This document shows, piece by piece, positions 31,183 to 42,300 of a stretch of DNA of 64,000 bases. Each line of letters starts with the position of its first letter. Position 1 is the stretch's first letter. Source of the DNA: Alopecurus myosuroides (lineage: Eukaryota; Streptophyta; Magnoliopsida; Poales; Poaceae); the NCBI GenBank assembly GCA_028641055.1, contig CM054058.1, positions 503,732,348 through 503,796,347 on the forward strand, written 5' to 3'. Position numbers and translations under genes: made by a program. Under the pieces are notes generated by a model that searched no databases, was not told where the DNA came from, and saw nothing but the letters and a program-made list of their open reading frames with translations.

Positions 31183-31338
31183 TGTGTAAATTATAGAAAC
31201 CCTAATTATCTGTTGTATTGATTTGACCCTCATGTGGAGGTATATAAAGGGGGTACAAGAGGGAGGTAGACTTGGAATACAAGTACGTTTAGGAGTCCTA
31301 ATCTCTTTCCAACTAGTACACGTATCTGTATTCTAACA
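31183..31338 (-). repeat. 5' LTR of the short-LTR retrotransposon
   Basis: Matches 26419-26573 nearly base for base and is followed (minus strand) by the primer-binding site TGGTATCAGAGC at 31182-31171. Transcription of the element would start in this LTR and run leftwards. Confidence 0.85.
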
Positions 31339-31343
31339 TGCAC

Positions 31344-31831
31344 ATGTATAGCTATAGCCTAGACCGCGGGATACTCTGTAGTGAGTAGTTACTGAGCACG
31401 TACGTATAGGTACAGTACAGGGCCATAATTTCTTCAGGATCAATCCTTCCTTGGGTCCGTGAGTGATGATTTTGGCCGGTCGGCCACGAACAAAAAAATA
31501 AGTAAATAAAGATGCATGGGTGCTGAAGCTCAATGGTACGCTTAAGAGTACAAAGTGATAATGCATGGGCGAAGAAACAGTTGGTGGTGAAGGTGCGGGA
31601 TCAAATGCCGAAGCAGAGCACGGACAGAGTACAGTACACCTACACAGGGAGAAGCTTCTCATACGGGATCAAATGCCGAAGCAGAGCACGAAGAGGGTAC
31701 GCCTACGCAGGAGTGGTTCAGACGTGACAGACAGGGAGAAGCTTCTCATCCTGGTCTCTCTCTCTGACGATCGACCTACCCACACGTACACCGGCGGAGA
31801 ACCAGTCAGTCAGTACAATTAGCAGATTGTC
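31344..31831. other. Low-copy segment II, part 2
   Basis: Counterpart of 5960-6345 in segment I, including gagcacgtacgta, gggccataatttcttca, ggtcaaatgccgaagcagagcacg-type repeats (doubled here at 31589 and 31667) and accagtcagtcagtacaatt. It is cut by LINE-C at 31831 and resumes at 49270. No gene. Confidence 0.65.
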
Positions 31832-32073
31832 TTTTTTAGAGAGTACGCCTAGTACCTTACTTTTATAGGGGAATCAGAAAGAATAACTGCAAGGGGGTGA
31901 AACTCCTAACACCCAGCATAGCATAGGTAGAAAATAGGCCTTCCATACGCCCCCATTAGTCCCCAAAATAATCGAACCGCGACAAAAGGGGTCTTTACTC
32001 ACGGTTCGGGAGGAGACCCGCGACCAACTGTCTGGGCCCAGCGCGCTTGGTCCACGGCTGGCGGTGGGAGGGG

Positions 32074-32184
32074 CTTTAGTCGCGGTTGGCCTGGCCAACC
32101 GGGACTAAAGGTCCTCAGGCTGGCCCGAAGGCTTTTAGTCGCGGTTGGCCAGGCCAACCGGGACTAAAGGCCCATCCCTATGTA
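32074..32184 (+). promoter_or_regulatory. Left palindromes and tnp2 promoter of CACTA-2
   Basis: Two palindromes (32074-32110 and 32132-32169) carry arms ctttagtcgcggttggcc / ggccaaccgggactaaag. Eight bases after the second lies ctatgta, which looks like a mutated ctatata TATA box. The tnp2 start region is 300 bp downstream. Confidence 0.55.
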
Positions 32185-32479
32185 GGACTCAGCTCGCTGC
32201 ACTTAGCCACATTTGGTGCCACTTCTATGCTTTTGGTTCACATGGGGGTGGTGGGTTTGCTTTTGGTTCCTCCTATGCACACAAGGTGTTCGATGAAATG
32301 TCCGAGAGCATGAAACACACATGATATGAAGTGTCCGAGCCACACTTGAGCTTTGTCATTTATTTTTCCTCCGCGATCGCGGTTAGCAACTTGAACCTTT
32401 CATGATTTGTATTATTTCTAGATAGTTAGTTTAACAAATGCATGACGGTTAATTATATACTTTATATAATAATAATGCA

Positions 32480-35400
32480 GATGAATCGGCAATGGATGTA
32501 CGTAACCGACTCTCCGGCGAGTTCACTACGGGTTTGAAAGATTTCCTCGTAGTGGCAAATGCGAACAAGCACCAAGGTTTTATTATCTGTCCATGTGCTG
32601 AATGTAAGAATCAGAAGGGTTACTCCTCCTCAAGAGTCGTTCACATGCACCTGCTTCGGCACGGTTTCATGCCAAGCTATAATTGTTGGACCAAGCATGG
32701 AGAAAGAGGGGTTAGAATGGAAGAAGATGAAGAAGGGGATGATATCGATGTCAACTATCATGAGGCTTTCGGTGATGCTTTCATAGGGGATGATGCTGAA
32801 GGTGGGGAAGGGTTTGGTGAAGGTGAAGAAGAGGCACATGATGAGCCCGCTGATGATTTTGGTTGGACCATTGCTGATGCACGGAGACGCTGCGAAACTG
32901 ACAAGGAGAGGGAGAATTTGGATCGCATGTTAGAGGATCACACGAAGTCGTTGTACCCAGGATGCGATAATAGTCTGAAAAAGCTGGGCTGCACACTGGA
33001 TTTGCTGAAATGGAAGGCACGGGAAGGTGTAGCTGACTCATCATTTGAAAATTTGTTGAAAATGTTGAAGAATATGTTTCCGAAAAATAACGAGTTGCCC
33101 GCCAGTACGTACGAAGCAAAGAAGGTTGTCTGCCCTCTAGGTTTAGAGGTTCTGAAGATACATGCATGCATTAACGACCGCATCCTCTACCGCGGTGAAT
33201 ACGAGAATTTGAATGAATGCCCTGTATGCACTGCATTGCGTTATAAGATTAGAGGCGATGACCCTGGTGACGATGTTGAGGGCGAGAAACCCAGGAAGAG
33301 GGTTCCCGCCAAGGTGATATGGTATGCTCCTATAATACCACGGTTGAAACGCCTGTTCAGGAACAAAGAGCATGCCAAGTTGTTGCGATGACACAAAGAA
33401 AACCGTAAGTCCGACGGGAAGTTGAGACACCCCGCCGATGGAACGCAATGGAGAAAGATCGTCAGAGAGTTCAAAGATTTTGCAGCTAACGCAAGGAACA
33501 TAAGATTTGGTCTAAGTACTGATGGCATGAATCCTTTTGGCGAGCAGAGCTCCAGCCATAGCACCTGCCCCGTGACTCTATGCATCTACAACCTTCCTCC
33601 TTGGTTGTGCATGAAGCGGAAGTTCATTATGATGCCAGTGCTCATCCAGGGTCCGAAGCAACCCGGCAACGGCATCGATGTGTACCTAAGGCCATTAGTT
33701 GATGAACTTTTGCAGTTCTGGGGCATAACTGGTGTACGTGTGTGGGATGAGCACAAAGAAGAGGAATTTGACCTACGAGCGTTGCTTTTTGTAACCATCA
33801 ACGATTGGCCTGCTCTCAGTAACCTTTCGGGACAGACAAATAAGGGATACAAAGCATGCACACACTGCTTACATGAGACTGAAAGTGTATTTTTGGATAA
33901 TTGTAGGAAGAACGTGTACCTGGGTCATCGTCGATTTCTTCCCCGAAATCATAACGTAAGAAAGAAAGGCAAGCATTTCAACGGCAAGGCAGATCACCGG
34001 CCGAAGCCTGCGGAACGTACTGGTGCTGAGATATTTGATATGGTCAAGGATTTGAAAGTCATCTTTGGAAAGGGTCCTGGCGGACAATCAGTTCCGCTGG
34101 GAGTTGACGGGCACGCACCCATGTGGAAGAAGAAATCTATATTTTGGGAGCTACAGTATTGAAAGTCCTAGATGTCCGCTCTGCAATCGACGTGATGCAT
34201 GTTACGAAGAATATTTGCATTGAACCTGCTAACCTTCTTGGACGTGTATGGGAAGACAAATGATACAAAGGAAGCACGGCAGGACCAGCAACTTTTGAAA
34301 GACCCAGATGACCGGCATCCGGAATGGTTTCAAGGTCGTGCCAGCTACGCTCTTACCAAAGAAGAGAAAGTCTTTTTTTTTAATTCCTGAGCAGTATGAA
34401 GGTCCCGTCTGGCTTCTCGTCGAATATAAAGGGAATAATAAACATGGCGGACAAAAAGTTCCAAAACCTGAAGTCTCACGACTGCCACGTGATTATGACG
34501 CAATTGCTTCCGATTGCTTTGAGGGGGCTCCTACCGGAAAATGTTCGAGTAACCATTGTGAAGCTAAGTGCATTCCTCAATGCAATCTCTCAGAAGGTAA
34601 TCAGTCCAGAAGATCTACCACGGTTACAGAACGATGTGGTCCAATGTCTTGTCAGTTTCTAGTTGGTGTTCCCACCATCCTTCTTCAATATTATGACGCA
34701 CCTCCTGCTCCACCTAGTCGAAGAGATTTCCATTCTCGGTCCTGTATTTCTACACAATATGTTCCCCTTTGAGAGGTTCATGGGAGTATTAAAGAAATAT
34801 GTTCGTAACCGTGCTAGGCCAGAAGGAAGCATCGCAAAGGGCTATGGAAATGAGGAGGTAATTGAGTTCTGTATTGACTATGTTCCTGACCTTAAGCCGA
34901 TTGGTATTCCTCAATCGCGGCACGAGGGGAGACTAAGTGGAAAAGGCACGATCGGAAGGAAATCAACGATATGTATGGACGGTCATTCTATGACTGAAGC
35001 ACACCACACAGTTCTGCAAAATTCGAGTTTGGTGGCTCCGTACTTTGAGCAACACAAGAATATTTTACGCTCGGACAACCCGGAGAAAGCTGAATCCTGG
35101 ATTAGAAAGGCCCACATGGAGACTTTCAGCAGTTGGTTGCGGAAACATTTAATGAATGACAATGATGTTGGAGATCAGCTGTACATGTTGGCCAAGACAC
35201 CATCTTCGACTATAACGACTTTCCAAGGGTACGAGATTAATGGGGATACATTTTACACGATCTCCCAAGATAAAAAGAGCACCAACCAAAACAGTGGTGT
35301 CCGCTTTGATGCAGCAACCGAGAATGGGCAAAAGGTCACATATTATGGTTACATAGAGGAGATATGGGAACTTGACTATGGACCCTCCTTTAAGGTCCCT

Positions 35401-35814
35401 TTGTTCCGGTGCAAATGGTTCAACCTAACAGGAGGTGGGGTAAAGGTGGACGAGCAATACGGAATGACAATGGTGGATTTCAACAATCTTGGTTACCTTG
35501 ACGAACCATTCGTCCTAGCCAAAGATGTCGCTAAGGTTTTCTATTTGAAAGACATGAGTAGCAAACCGAGGAAACGGAAAGATAAGAAAACGATCAGTAC
35601 ATCATGCGATTATCCAAAGCGCCACATTGTTCTTTCAGGGAAAAGAAACATCGTGGTAGTGGAGGACAAGACAGACATGTCAGAAGATTATAATATGTTT
35701 GGTGAAATTCCGCCTTTCAAAGTGAACACTGACCCAAGCATTAAGTTAAATGATGAGGATGCTCCATGGATACGGCCAAATCGTAAGAAAGCAGGGACAC
35801 AATGGAAGAATTGA
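32480..35814 (+). pseudogene. TNP2-like CACTA transposase, complete but broken
   Basis: Full-length TNP2-type transposase. The start MNRQWMYV at 32480 is one frame off the body, which begins near 32492 with the transposase-associated domain (FIICPCAECKN, HLLRHGFMPSYNCW). A TGA at 33389-33391 replaces Trp after HAKLLR; the same frame continues with HPADGTQW and the Tnp2 domain (STDGMNPFGEQSSSHS, PGNGIDVYLRPLVDELL) to 34162. A single-base deletion near 34160 and an insertion near 34215 shift the frame, as does a T-run near 34375. DUF4218 (MFPFERFMGVLKKYV) follows, with a GAG-to-TAG stop at 34660-34662, then an open stretch to the stop at 35814 with DUF4216 (FKVPLFRCKWF). The gene cannot make active transposase. 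Confidence 0.9.
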
Positions 35815-35890
35815 TGTGTAATAATTTATTGTACCAAACTTTGTTGAATGGATCATGTGAATTATATTATCTCTGATGTGTTTTGGGGAA

Positions 35891-36371
35891 AACCTTAAAG
35901 GGGGGGTGTAGAACAAAACAGTCGGTATCGCCATCATACAGCCCTACCGTGGCTACTGGGTGCATATATGCATACCAAATGCACGGCAGGACGTATGATG
36001 GCGAATCCGGATGTTTTGTATTTGCTCGATGAACTGAATATATGATGTATCAAACCTTAAAGGGGGTGTAGAACAAAACAATCGGTATCGCCATCATACA
36101 GCCCCACCGTGTCTACTGGGTGCATATATGCATACCAAATGCACGGCATTACATATGATGGCGAATCCGGATGTTTTGTATTTGCTCGATGAACTGAATA
36201 TATGATGTATCAAACCTTAAAGGGGGGTGTAGAACAAACAATCGGTATCGCCATCATACAGCCCCACCGTGTCTGCTGGGTGCATATATGCATACCAAAT
36301 GCACCGCATGATGTATGATGGCGAATCCGGATGTTTTGTATTTGGTCGATGAACTGACCGGTGTATGAAGG
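35891..36371. repeat. Tandem array, 161-bp period, three copies
   Basis: aaccttaaaggggg starts copies at 35891, 36053 and 36213. Each includes ggtatcgccatcatacagcc and gcgaatccggatgttttgta. The copies are over 90 percent alike by eye. The array lies behind tnp2. Confidence 0.85.
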
Positions 36372-36409
36372 TGGGCTATATATAGGGTCCTCTGGCTCAC
36401 AAAGTGTTG

Positions 36410-36565
36410 TGCTAGGGTTTTGATCCAACGGTTAAGAAACACGCTGATCCAACGGCTCACAACAGCTCGAAAGAAACACACCGTACCCCTGATCGAACGG
36501 CTCACAACAGCTCGAAAGAAACACACCCCGGATCCAACGACTCACAAGCGCTTGAAAGAAACACA
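36410..36565. repeat. Short tandem repeats, gctcgaaagaaacacac
   Basis: Four imperfect copies of a unit like gatccaacggctcacaacag followed by ctcgaaagaaacacac, with a period of 36-52 bp. Confidence 0.7.
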
Positions 36566-36611
36566 TGATCCGTGTGATTCTATCTGATTGGTCCAAACGA
36601 AACCCTAATCA

Positions 36612-36744
36612 TTTAGTCCTGGTTGGTAAAACAGGCCGGGACTAAAGGGATGATCCGTTTCCCAACGAAACCCGAACCATTTAGTCCCGGTTGGTAAAAC
36701 GGGCCGGGACTAAAGGGATATATGTTTTCTTCTCGCTATATATA
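36612..36744 (+). promoter_or_regulatory. Palindromes and TATA box before the accessory ORF
   Basis: Two palindromes at 36612-36646 and 36680-36714 have arms tttagtcccgg / ccgggactaaa around gttggtaaaacg. tatatatatg at 36737 follows, 54-60 bp upstream of ATG 36798. This is a complete promoter-like module inside the transposon. Confidence 0.55.
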
Positions 36745-36797
36745 TGTATGCATTGCCATACCATTGGCATAAACACATACAAACTCACCACTCTCTC

Positions 36798-37343
36798 ATG
36801 GCTTCTCCCGTACCAACTCTAACATTCATCCAGGCGGAGGCACTTTCCGCCTCAAACTACCCCTGCCCGCCCGGCTACAGCGTTCCCACCGGTTGGATGC
36901 TGAGCGTCGGAGGAGTGCAGGTACCTCCTCTTCCTCAAGGTGTGGCGCGTCGGGCATTCATCACGAACCACTACTACCACGAGCTCACGCCGGAGCAGCG
37001 GAGGAATCCTAGTTGGAATCCTGACTACCGCCCTACTTGGGACGCCTTCTTCATTAATCGGCGTGAGAGTGCGCTCGCCAGGTACGAGGAGAACGGCCCG
37101 CCTCCTTCGAACTTCAACGAGGCCGGTCGTCGGCTGTGGTGGGGCGGCAGACCGACTCTTCAGAGCGTCATGAACTACATCAGGGCTGTCGATAACCCCC
37201 GCCTGCGCTACCCTCACGCCCAGTCCTGGAGTCGTGACCCTCCGAGGGAGTGCAGAGCACCGTCCGACGATAGTGACGACGGCGGCGGCGACTACGACGA
37301 CTACGAGTCGGAGTACTATAGGCCTAGGCAGGAGTATGACTAG
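36798..37343 (+). CDS. Intact accessory ORF of CACTA-2, function unknown
   Basis: An uninterrupted frame encodes 181 residues from ATG 36798 (MASPVPTLTFIQAEALSA); an upstream in-frame ATG at 36744 overlaps the TATA box and is less likely. The N-terminal half is Pro-rich with several Gly and Trp residues. The middle has HYYHELTPEQRRNPSWNP and DAFFINRRESALARYEENG, Arg- and aromatic-rich. The C terminus is acidic and Tyr-rich (SDDSDDGGGDYDDYESEYY). No signal peptide, membrane segment or domain that I recognise. It lies between tnp2 and the TNP1-Ulp1 gene, and has its own palindrome-TATA promoter. It is the only gene of this element without a disruption. A role as DNA- or chromatin-binding accessory factor is only a guess. 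Confidence 0.65.
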   Translation: MASPVPTLTFIQAEALSASNYPCPPGYSVPTGWMLSVGGVQVPPLPQGVARRAFITNHYYHELTPEQRRNPSWNPDYRPTWDAFFINRRESALARYEENGPPPSNFNEAGRRLWWGGRPTLQSVMNYIRAVDNPRLRYPHAQSWSRDPPRECRAPSDDSDDGGGDYDDYESEYYRPRQEYD

Positions 37344-37503
37344 CAGATATCAAATCCACAGTCTTGCCATTATGTAGATCATCTATGCTCTCTGTTTAGG
37401 TTTAGATCCACTCTTGCCATTATGTACTGCCTTTTTTATCTATATATATATATCCAAGATGCGTGTGAATCTTTCTGATTGGTCGGAATAAAACCCTAAC
37501 CAT

Positions 37504-37538
37504 TTCGTCCCGGTTGGTAAAACATGCAGAGACTAAAG
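37504..37538. repeat. Isolated decayed palindrome
   Basis: ttcgtcccggttggtaaaac followed by atgcagagactaaagg: a CACTA-2 palindrome with a mutated right arm, placed just downstream of the accessory ORF. Confidence 0.6.
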
Positions 37539-37548
37539 GGGTTTTATT

Positions 37549-37955
37549 TTTCTGAATTTTCTGATATATTATTTGTATTTATAAGATTTTAAAATGAAGT
37601 AGTTTTATTATTCTGAATTTTTTGATATATTATTTGTATTTTTAAGATTTTAAAATGAATTAGTTTTATTTTTCTGAATTTTTTGATATATTATTTGTAT
37701 TTTTAAGATTTTAAAATGAATTAGTTTTATTTTTCTGAATTTTTTGATATATTATTTGTATTTTAAAATTTTAAAATGAAGTAGTTTTATTTTTCTGATA
37801 TATTATTTGTATTTTTAAGATTTTAGAAAGAATTATTTTTATTTTTCTGAATTTTCAGATATATTATTTGTATTTTTAAGATTTTAAAAAGAATTAGTTT
37901 TATTTTTCTGAATTTTTTGATATATTATTTGTATTTTTAAGATTTGAAAAAGAAA
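37549..37955. repeat. Tandem array, 62-bp period, six to seven copies
   Basis: The unit contains tttttgatatattatttgta then tttttaagattttaaaatga and ttagttttatttttctgaa. Copies differ by a few bases and one shortened copy near 37790. Very AT-rich; it stands between the accessory ORF and the next promoter. Confidence 0.9.
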
Positions 37956-37971
37956 AGTATTTAAAAAAGCA

Positions 37972-38224
37972 CCTTTATTCGCGGTTCGTGACACGAACCG
38001 CGACTAAAGGCTCTTTCCGCGCGGGAACGAAAACGCCGCGAAAAAACCTTTAGTCGCGGTTCGTGACACCAACCGCGACTAAAGGTAGCCCCTTTAGTCC
38101 CGGTTGGGGACACCAACCGCAACTAAACATCAACCGGGACTAAAGGCCCGCGGATGGTACCCGGAGGGGACCTTTAGTCGCGGTTGGTGTCCCCAACCGG
38201 GACTAAAGGCTGGCCCTATATATT
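37972..38224 (+). promoter_or_regulatory. Palindrome cluster and TATA box of the TNP1-Ulp1 gene
   Basis: Four palindromes lie at 37972-38010, 38047-38085, 38091-38128 and 38171-38209, with arms ctttagtcgcggtt / aaccgcgactaaag. tatatatt (38217-38224) follows the last by 7 bp. A GC-rich leader begins after 38240. The arrangement copies that of CACTA-1 at 2484-2536. Confidence 0.65.
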
Positions 38225-38280
38225 CTGTGCCCCGAAATTTTTCTAAATCCCAACCGCGACTCGAAATCTTCTAAGGACCG

Positions 38281-38745
38281 CTAGCGGAGAGACAGAGAGA
38301 GGACCGCGCCCGCCGATCTGCACCGTCGCCGTCGTCGTCGCCGCCGATCTGCACCGTCGCCGTTCGCCGCCGATCTGCACCGCCCCCGCCCTGCTCTACA
38401 CCGCGCTGCTCCGTTAGGTTCCCCCGCGCTGCTCCGGTGAACTTCGGTGAAACCACGAACACGAACCGATGAACTCCGGTGAACTCCGCGCTGCTCCGGT
38501 GAACGACGGCGAACCACGCGCGCGCGGCTGATGAGGAAACAGAGGAAGGAGGGCGCTGGCGGGTGGGGCCCACCCATCAGCGAGCGAGAGAGAGCAGAGA
38601 GAGAAGGAGGGCGCTGACGGGTGGAGGCCACCCGACAGCGAGCAAGAGAGAGAGAGAGCAGAGAGAGAAGGAGGGCGCTGACGGGTGGGGCCCACCCGTC
38701 AGCGAGCGAGAGAGAGTGTGCAGAGAGAGAGAGCAGAGGGACTTA
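38281..38745. repeat. GC-rich leader with gccgatctgcaccg and GA-rich tandem repeats
   Basis: The first part repeats cgccgatctgcaccg three times (38310-38380). From 38535 to 38745 a unit of 62-68 bp (ggagggcgctgacgggtgg then gcccacccgtcagcgagcgag) occurs three times. Each unit can fold on gacgggtggggcccacccgtc. Likely 5' untranslated exon of the downstream gene; frames here are repeat artefacts. Confidence 0.6.
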
Positions 38746-39380
38746 GCAGTTTCTGTTTATAGATTCAAAAATCCATAACTAATTCATAAAATCTCCAATT
38801 TGAGTGACTCAAATTTCTATACATTCACGAACTTGAGCAGTTTCTGTTTATAGAAAAAGTTCAACATGCTTCTGCAATAATGTTGCACTAAATAATTGAA
38901 TACAGAAAAGGGAACTAAAAATGGAAACTTGCAAAATTCATAACTTGAATTCTGTTAACCCAAATTGAGCAAACTTGAGCTCTAAAATTCTGTCTTAACA
39001 AAATATACACAATGGTATTTTATTTTGGGAATAATTGTATAAATTTGACCAAAAAAACATCAATTTTCTGTTCTGGTCATAAAAGAAAAGGGCATAACTA
39101 ATTAAATAATTATCCAAAAATTATGTTTAATACCTCAAATTTTTCAGTGAAACATTTGGCACATATTTTCAACCTTATACATACATTTTGACATCTAAAG
39201 TATTTCTGTTTTTGTTGTTTTCCAAAATTGGCTGGAATGAAAGCAAAAATTAATAGTTCTTAATCATTGTTTCCTTCATCCAAAAATTATGGAAACTATA
39301 CCAAATTGAAAAACACTTAAAGTAACATAAGAGAACATCATTTTCATGCATGTTGACAAATTAATTATTACTACATGCAG
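38746..39380 (+). other. Intron-like AT-rich stretch
   Basis: About 630 bp of AT-rich sequence without frames, ending ctacatgcag (39371-39380), a good splice acceptor directly before the exon with ATG 39390. The donor of this intron is not clear. Confidence 0.45.
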
Positions 39381-42300
39381 GAGTGACATATGGCGGACGA
39401 TAGAGCCTTGGCGCTTACGGATCAGGAGGCTGAAGGTTATATAATGGGCATCATAAACAACGAGATCCCTTATGTGCCGGGCCCAGAAGATGAGCAAGAA
39501 GAGGATGTTGTCTCTTCTTTTCTGAACCTTGATGGTGGAACAGACATTGTCGATGATCAAGAAGGTGAAGGAACGGACATTGTCGACGGAGGTCAACCGT
39601 CGACAAACGACGATCTTGAATTGTAAAGACCAACCACCTCCGGCGAGGTATATATATATATATACATTGAGCCTCTCGTGATACAAACTTACTGAAATGT
39701 GAATACATATGCATTAACGCGCGACTCTCTTTCTTATTTTAGCACTCGGCCGGATCGAGTACGACAAAGCGTGGCAAATCCAAGGCGATGAAACAAGGAG
39801 AAACATATACCAGCGAATTAGTCGGTGAAACCGGCAAGCCCCTACAGCACACCACAAAGTTTATCAACCAATGCGGAGTCGTTGTTAGAGACAACGTCCC
39901 GATCACCGTCTAGGAATGGAAGGAGCCAAAGAAGGCACGTCTTGGTTTAAGTTTTATCGAAAAGAGAACGAAAAAGGATTGCTGGAGAAAGCTTATGGTA
40001 CATTTCATTCTACCTCCGGAATAACAACAAAGTCGATGAATTCGGTAGCGAGGTTCCGGGTGGACGTGAGAGGAGGAGGCTAGTCAAAGAGTTCGCTCTT
40101 CAGAAGATGGCCGAAGCATTCCGGAACTTCAAGAAAAATTTAACCCGTGAATATGTCAACAAGGGCAAGACTCCGAATTTCAGTGGACAACATGAGAAAC
40201 TGAAAGATGATTGGCCAGAATTTGTGAGGCAAAAGAAATCGGAGCATTTCAAGGAAATATCGAAAAAAAATAAGGCTGATGCGGATAAGAAACAGTACCA
40301 TCATGTTATGGGGCCAGGAGGATACCGCCTTTCGGCGCCTAAGTGGCAGAAGATGGAGGACGGCCTGTGGGCGCGAGGAATCCCTCTAGGTACAGAGGGA
40401 TGGGAAAAAAGAGCCAAATGCTGGTGGTACAGGCATGGGGGATCGCTAGACCCGGAGACAGGGGCGTGTGTTCATCGGCAGAAAAAGTTTGCTCCCACCC
40501 AAGCTCTTATTGACGCAATGACCCAAGCTCAACAGGGCTTGATCACGTTCAACAGAGAGAAAGACGCACTGACAATAGCCCTCGGGAATGCTGAACACGG
40601 AGGACATGTCCGAGGCAAAGGCAGAATGCCGTGGAATGTAGGGTTTTCCCAGGACAATGACCCGTACTGTTACAGAAGCCCTAAGAGAAAGACGGACCGG
40701 GATGCAGATCTTTTGGCGAAGGTTGCATCGGAACTTAGTGATTTGAAGCAGACCGTGCATGGACTTGTGAAAGAAAGATCGGCGCCTGCATGGCCGCATG
40801 AAGATCATGAAGCGGATCTCGGAAGCCAGCATCAGCGGAGAAGCAGCGTGGCTTCCACGGAGGCCCCGCCTGCAGGTGCTAATGCACCGATGTTCGAGAT
40901 TCGTGCACCGGAGCCTCACTACCCCGTGGATGTTGTAAAGGAGATGAAAGAATGTGATCTGCATTATCCCGTGGGAAATATTTCCACGAAGGTAGCTACC
41001 GGCAGTGCTTTACCCTGTACACCTGGAGCACTCCACCACAACAACCCCATTCCATATGGCTATGCTCGTGTCACGGTGGAAAACATAGTCCAAGTGTTTA
41101 AGGACCTGGAGATTGACATAGCTACACCCGAAGGGGAGAGAAGACTTAGAGATGTCAAGCGCCAGTTCATTCTATGGAAAAAGAAGTACATAGTGTTTCC
41201 AGGCGAGGCGCCAAGGCTAACAAGTCCACCCCACTCCGATGGTGGTGGTGGTTGTGGTGGTGGCGGTGGTGGTGGTGGTGGTTCACCTACACCTCCTTCA
41301 CTCCATTCGACGCCGTCCCCTGATCCACAATCTCCGGCGGGTAAGCAGGCGCTGCCCCCCAATCCTCCTCTAGCGGGTAAGCAGCCGCCGCCCCCCAATC
41401 CTCCTCCGCCGGTAAGCAGCCGCCGCCCCCCATTCCTCCTTTGGCGAAGAAGCAGAAGCAGGCGGACAGCAAGGAAACCCGCTCCTGGACTATTAACCCG
41501 GAGCCTTATGTACCTAAGACCACACGGGTACCGGAGCCATCAATGAAGCCTATCCCCCCAAGGCCTTGGGAACTTAGTGAAGCTGAAACCAAATTGGCCG
41601 CGAATGCTGATTATGAGAAATGGAAGGCCGATCAGAAGGCGCTAAAGGCGCCTAAGCCCAAGGAAGTATACACTCCGAAGGCAAAGAAGTGGGCTACAAG
41701 TTTTTTGACGACACCGTCCCAAGCCGAGCTGAATATGCCTGACGACTATGGAAGTGAACTTCGTAGGCAAGCAGAAATATTGAAGGAGGAGAAAGAAGAA
41801 AGGAAAAAAAGCGGGAAACAAGTTGACCAGCTCGGGATGCAGAATAAACAATCTATCCCCCCGCTCATAGTGAAAGCCGGTCCGGAACAGGACCCCGAGG
41901 TCATAGCAGCTGCGGCAGCAATTGGATTGACTGTAGCGAGTGCCATGAAAAATGCGTCCGAGATGGGTTTGACTCTTGGTGCCTCGTTAGGCCTGGACGA
42001 TGCGCCAATGGGTGAGGTAGCATTACAATATGTGCCGAATGGGCCTCTCGTCGAGCCTACGCAGGAAAAAAGTCTACCACCATAAATGTGAAATCTGCTA
42101 CGTTGGTACAATAATTTCATATCATGGGCCACCAAAGAATATGTTTATGCGTATGTTATAGAGCAGCATCACACCAAACGGTACTCTGTAACAGTTCATA
42201 TGAGTGAATTGTTCCAGCTGTTCAATCTGCGCGAGTTCGACAAATCTATCCTGAGTTGCTACGTTTTGTAAGTGATTTATTTCTACCTCATCTCGTTCTT

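Larger units (their letters stand above)
26419..31338 (-). mobile_element. Short-LTR retrotransposon with 5-bp TSD
   Basis: LTRs of 155 bp (26419-26573) and 156 bp (31183-31338) differ by about four substitutions and one indel by eye. TGCAC flanks both sides (26414-26418; 31339-31343). The primer-binding site is on the minus strand: gctctgatacca (31171-31182) is the reverse complement of TGGTATCAGAGC, the site matching tRNA-iMet used by Copia elements. The purine tract gagggggaa (reverse complement of 26574-26582) adjoins the other LTR. The element is thus minus-oriented, with its 5' LTR on the right. The interior contains a plus-strand Copia gag-RT ORF, antisense to that order. Confidence 0.85.

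Noticed and set aside
26419..31338. Treating the short-LTR element as a normal plus-strand Copia retrotransposon
   Set aside because: The tRNA-iMet primer site and the purine tract are both on the minus strand, at the places expected for a minus-oriented element.
36612..38209. Palindromes as rho-independent terminators or regulatory hairpin RNAs
   Set aside because: The genome is a plant's, and the same motifs recur at CACTA ends, so subterminal transposon repeats explain them better.
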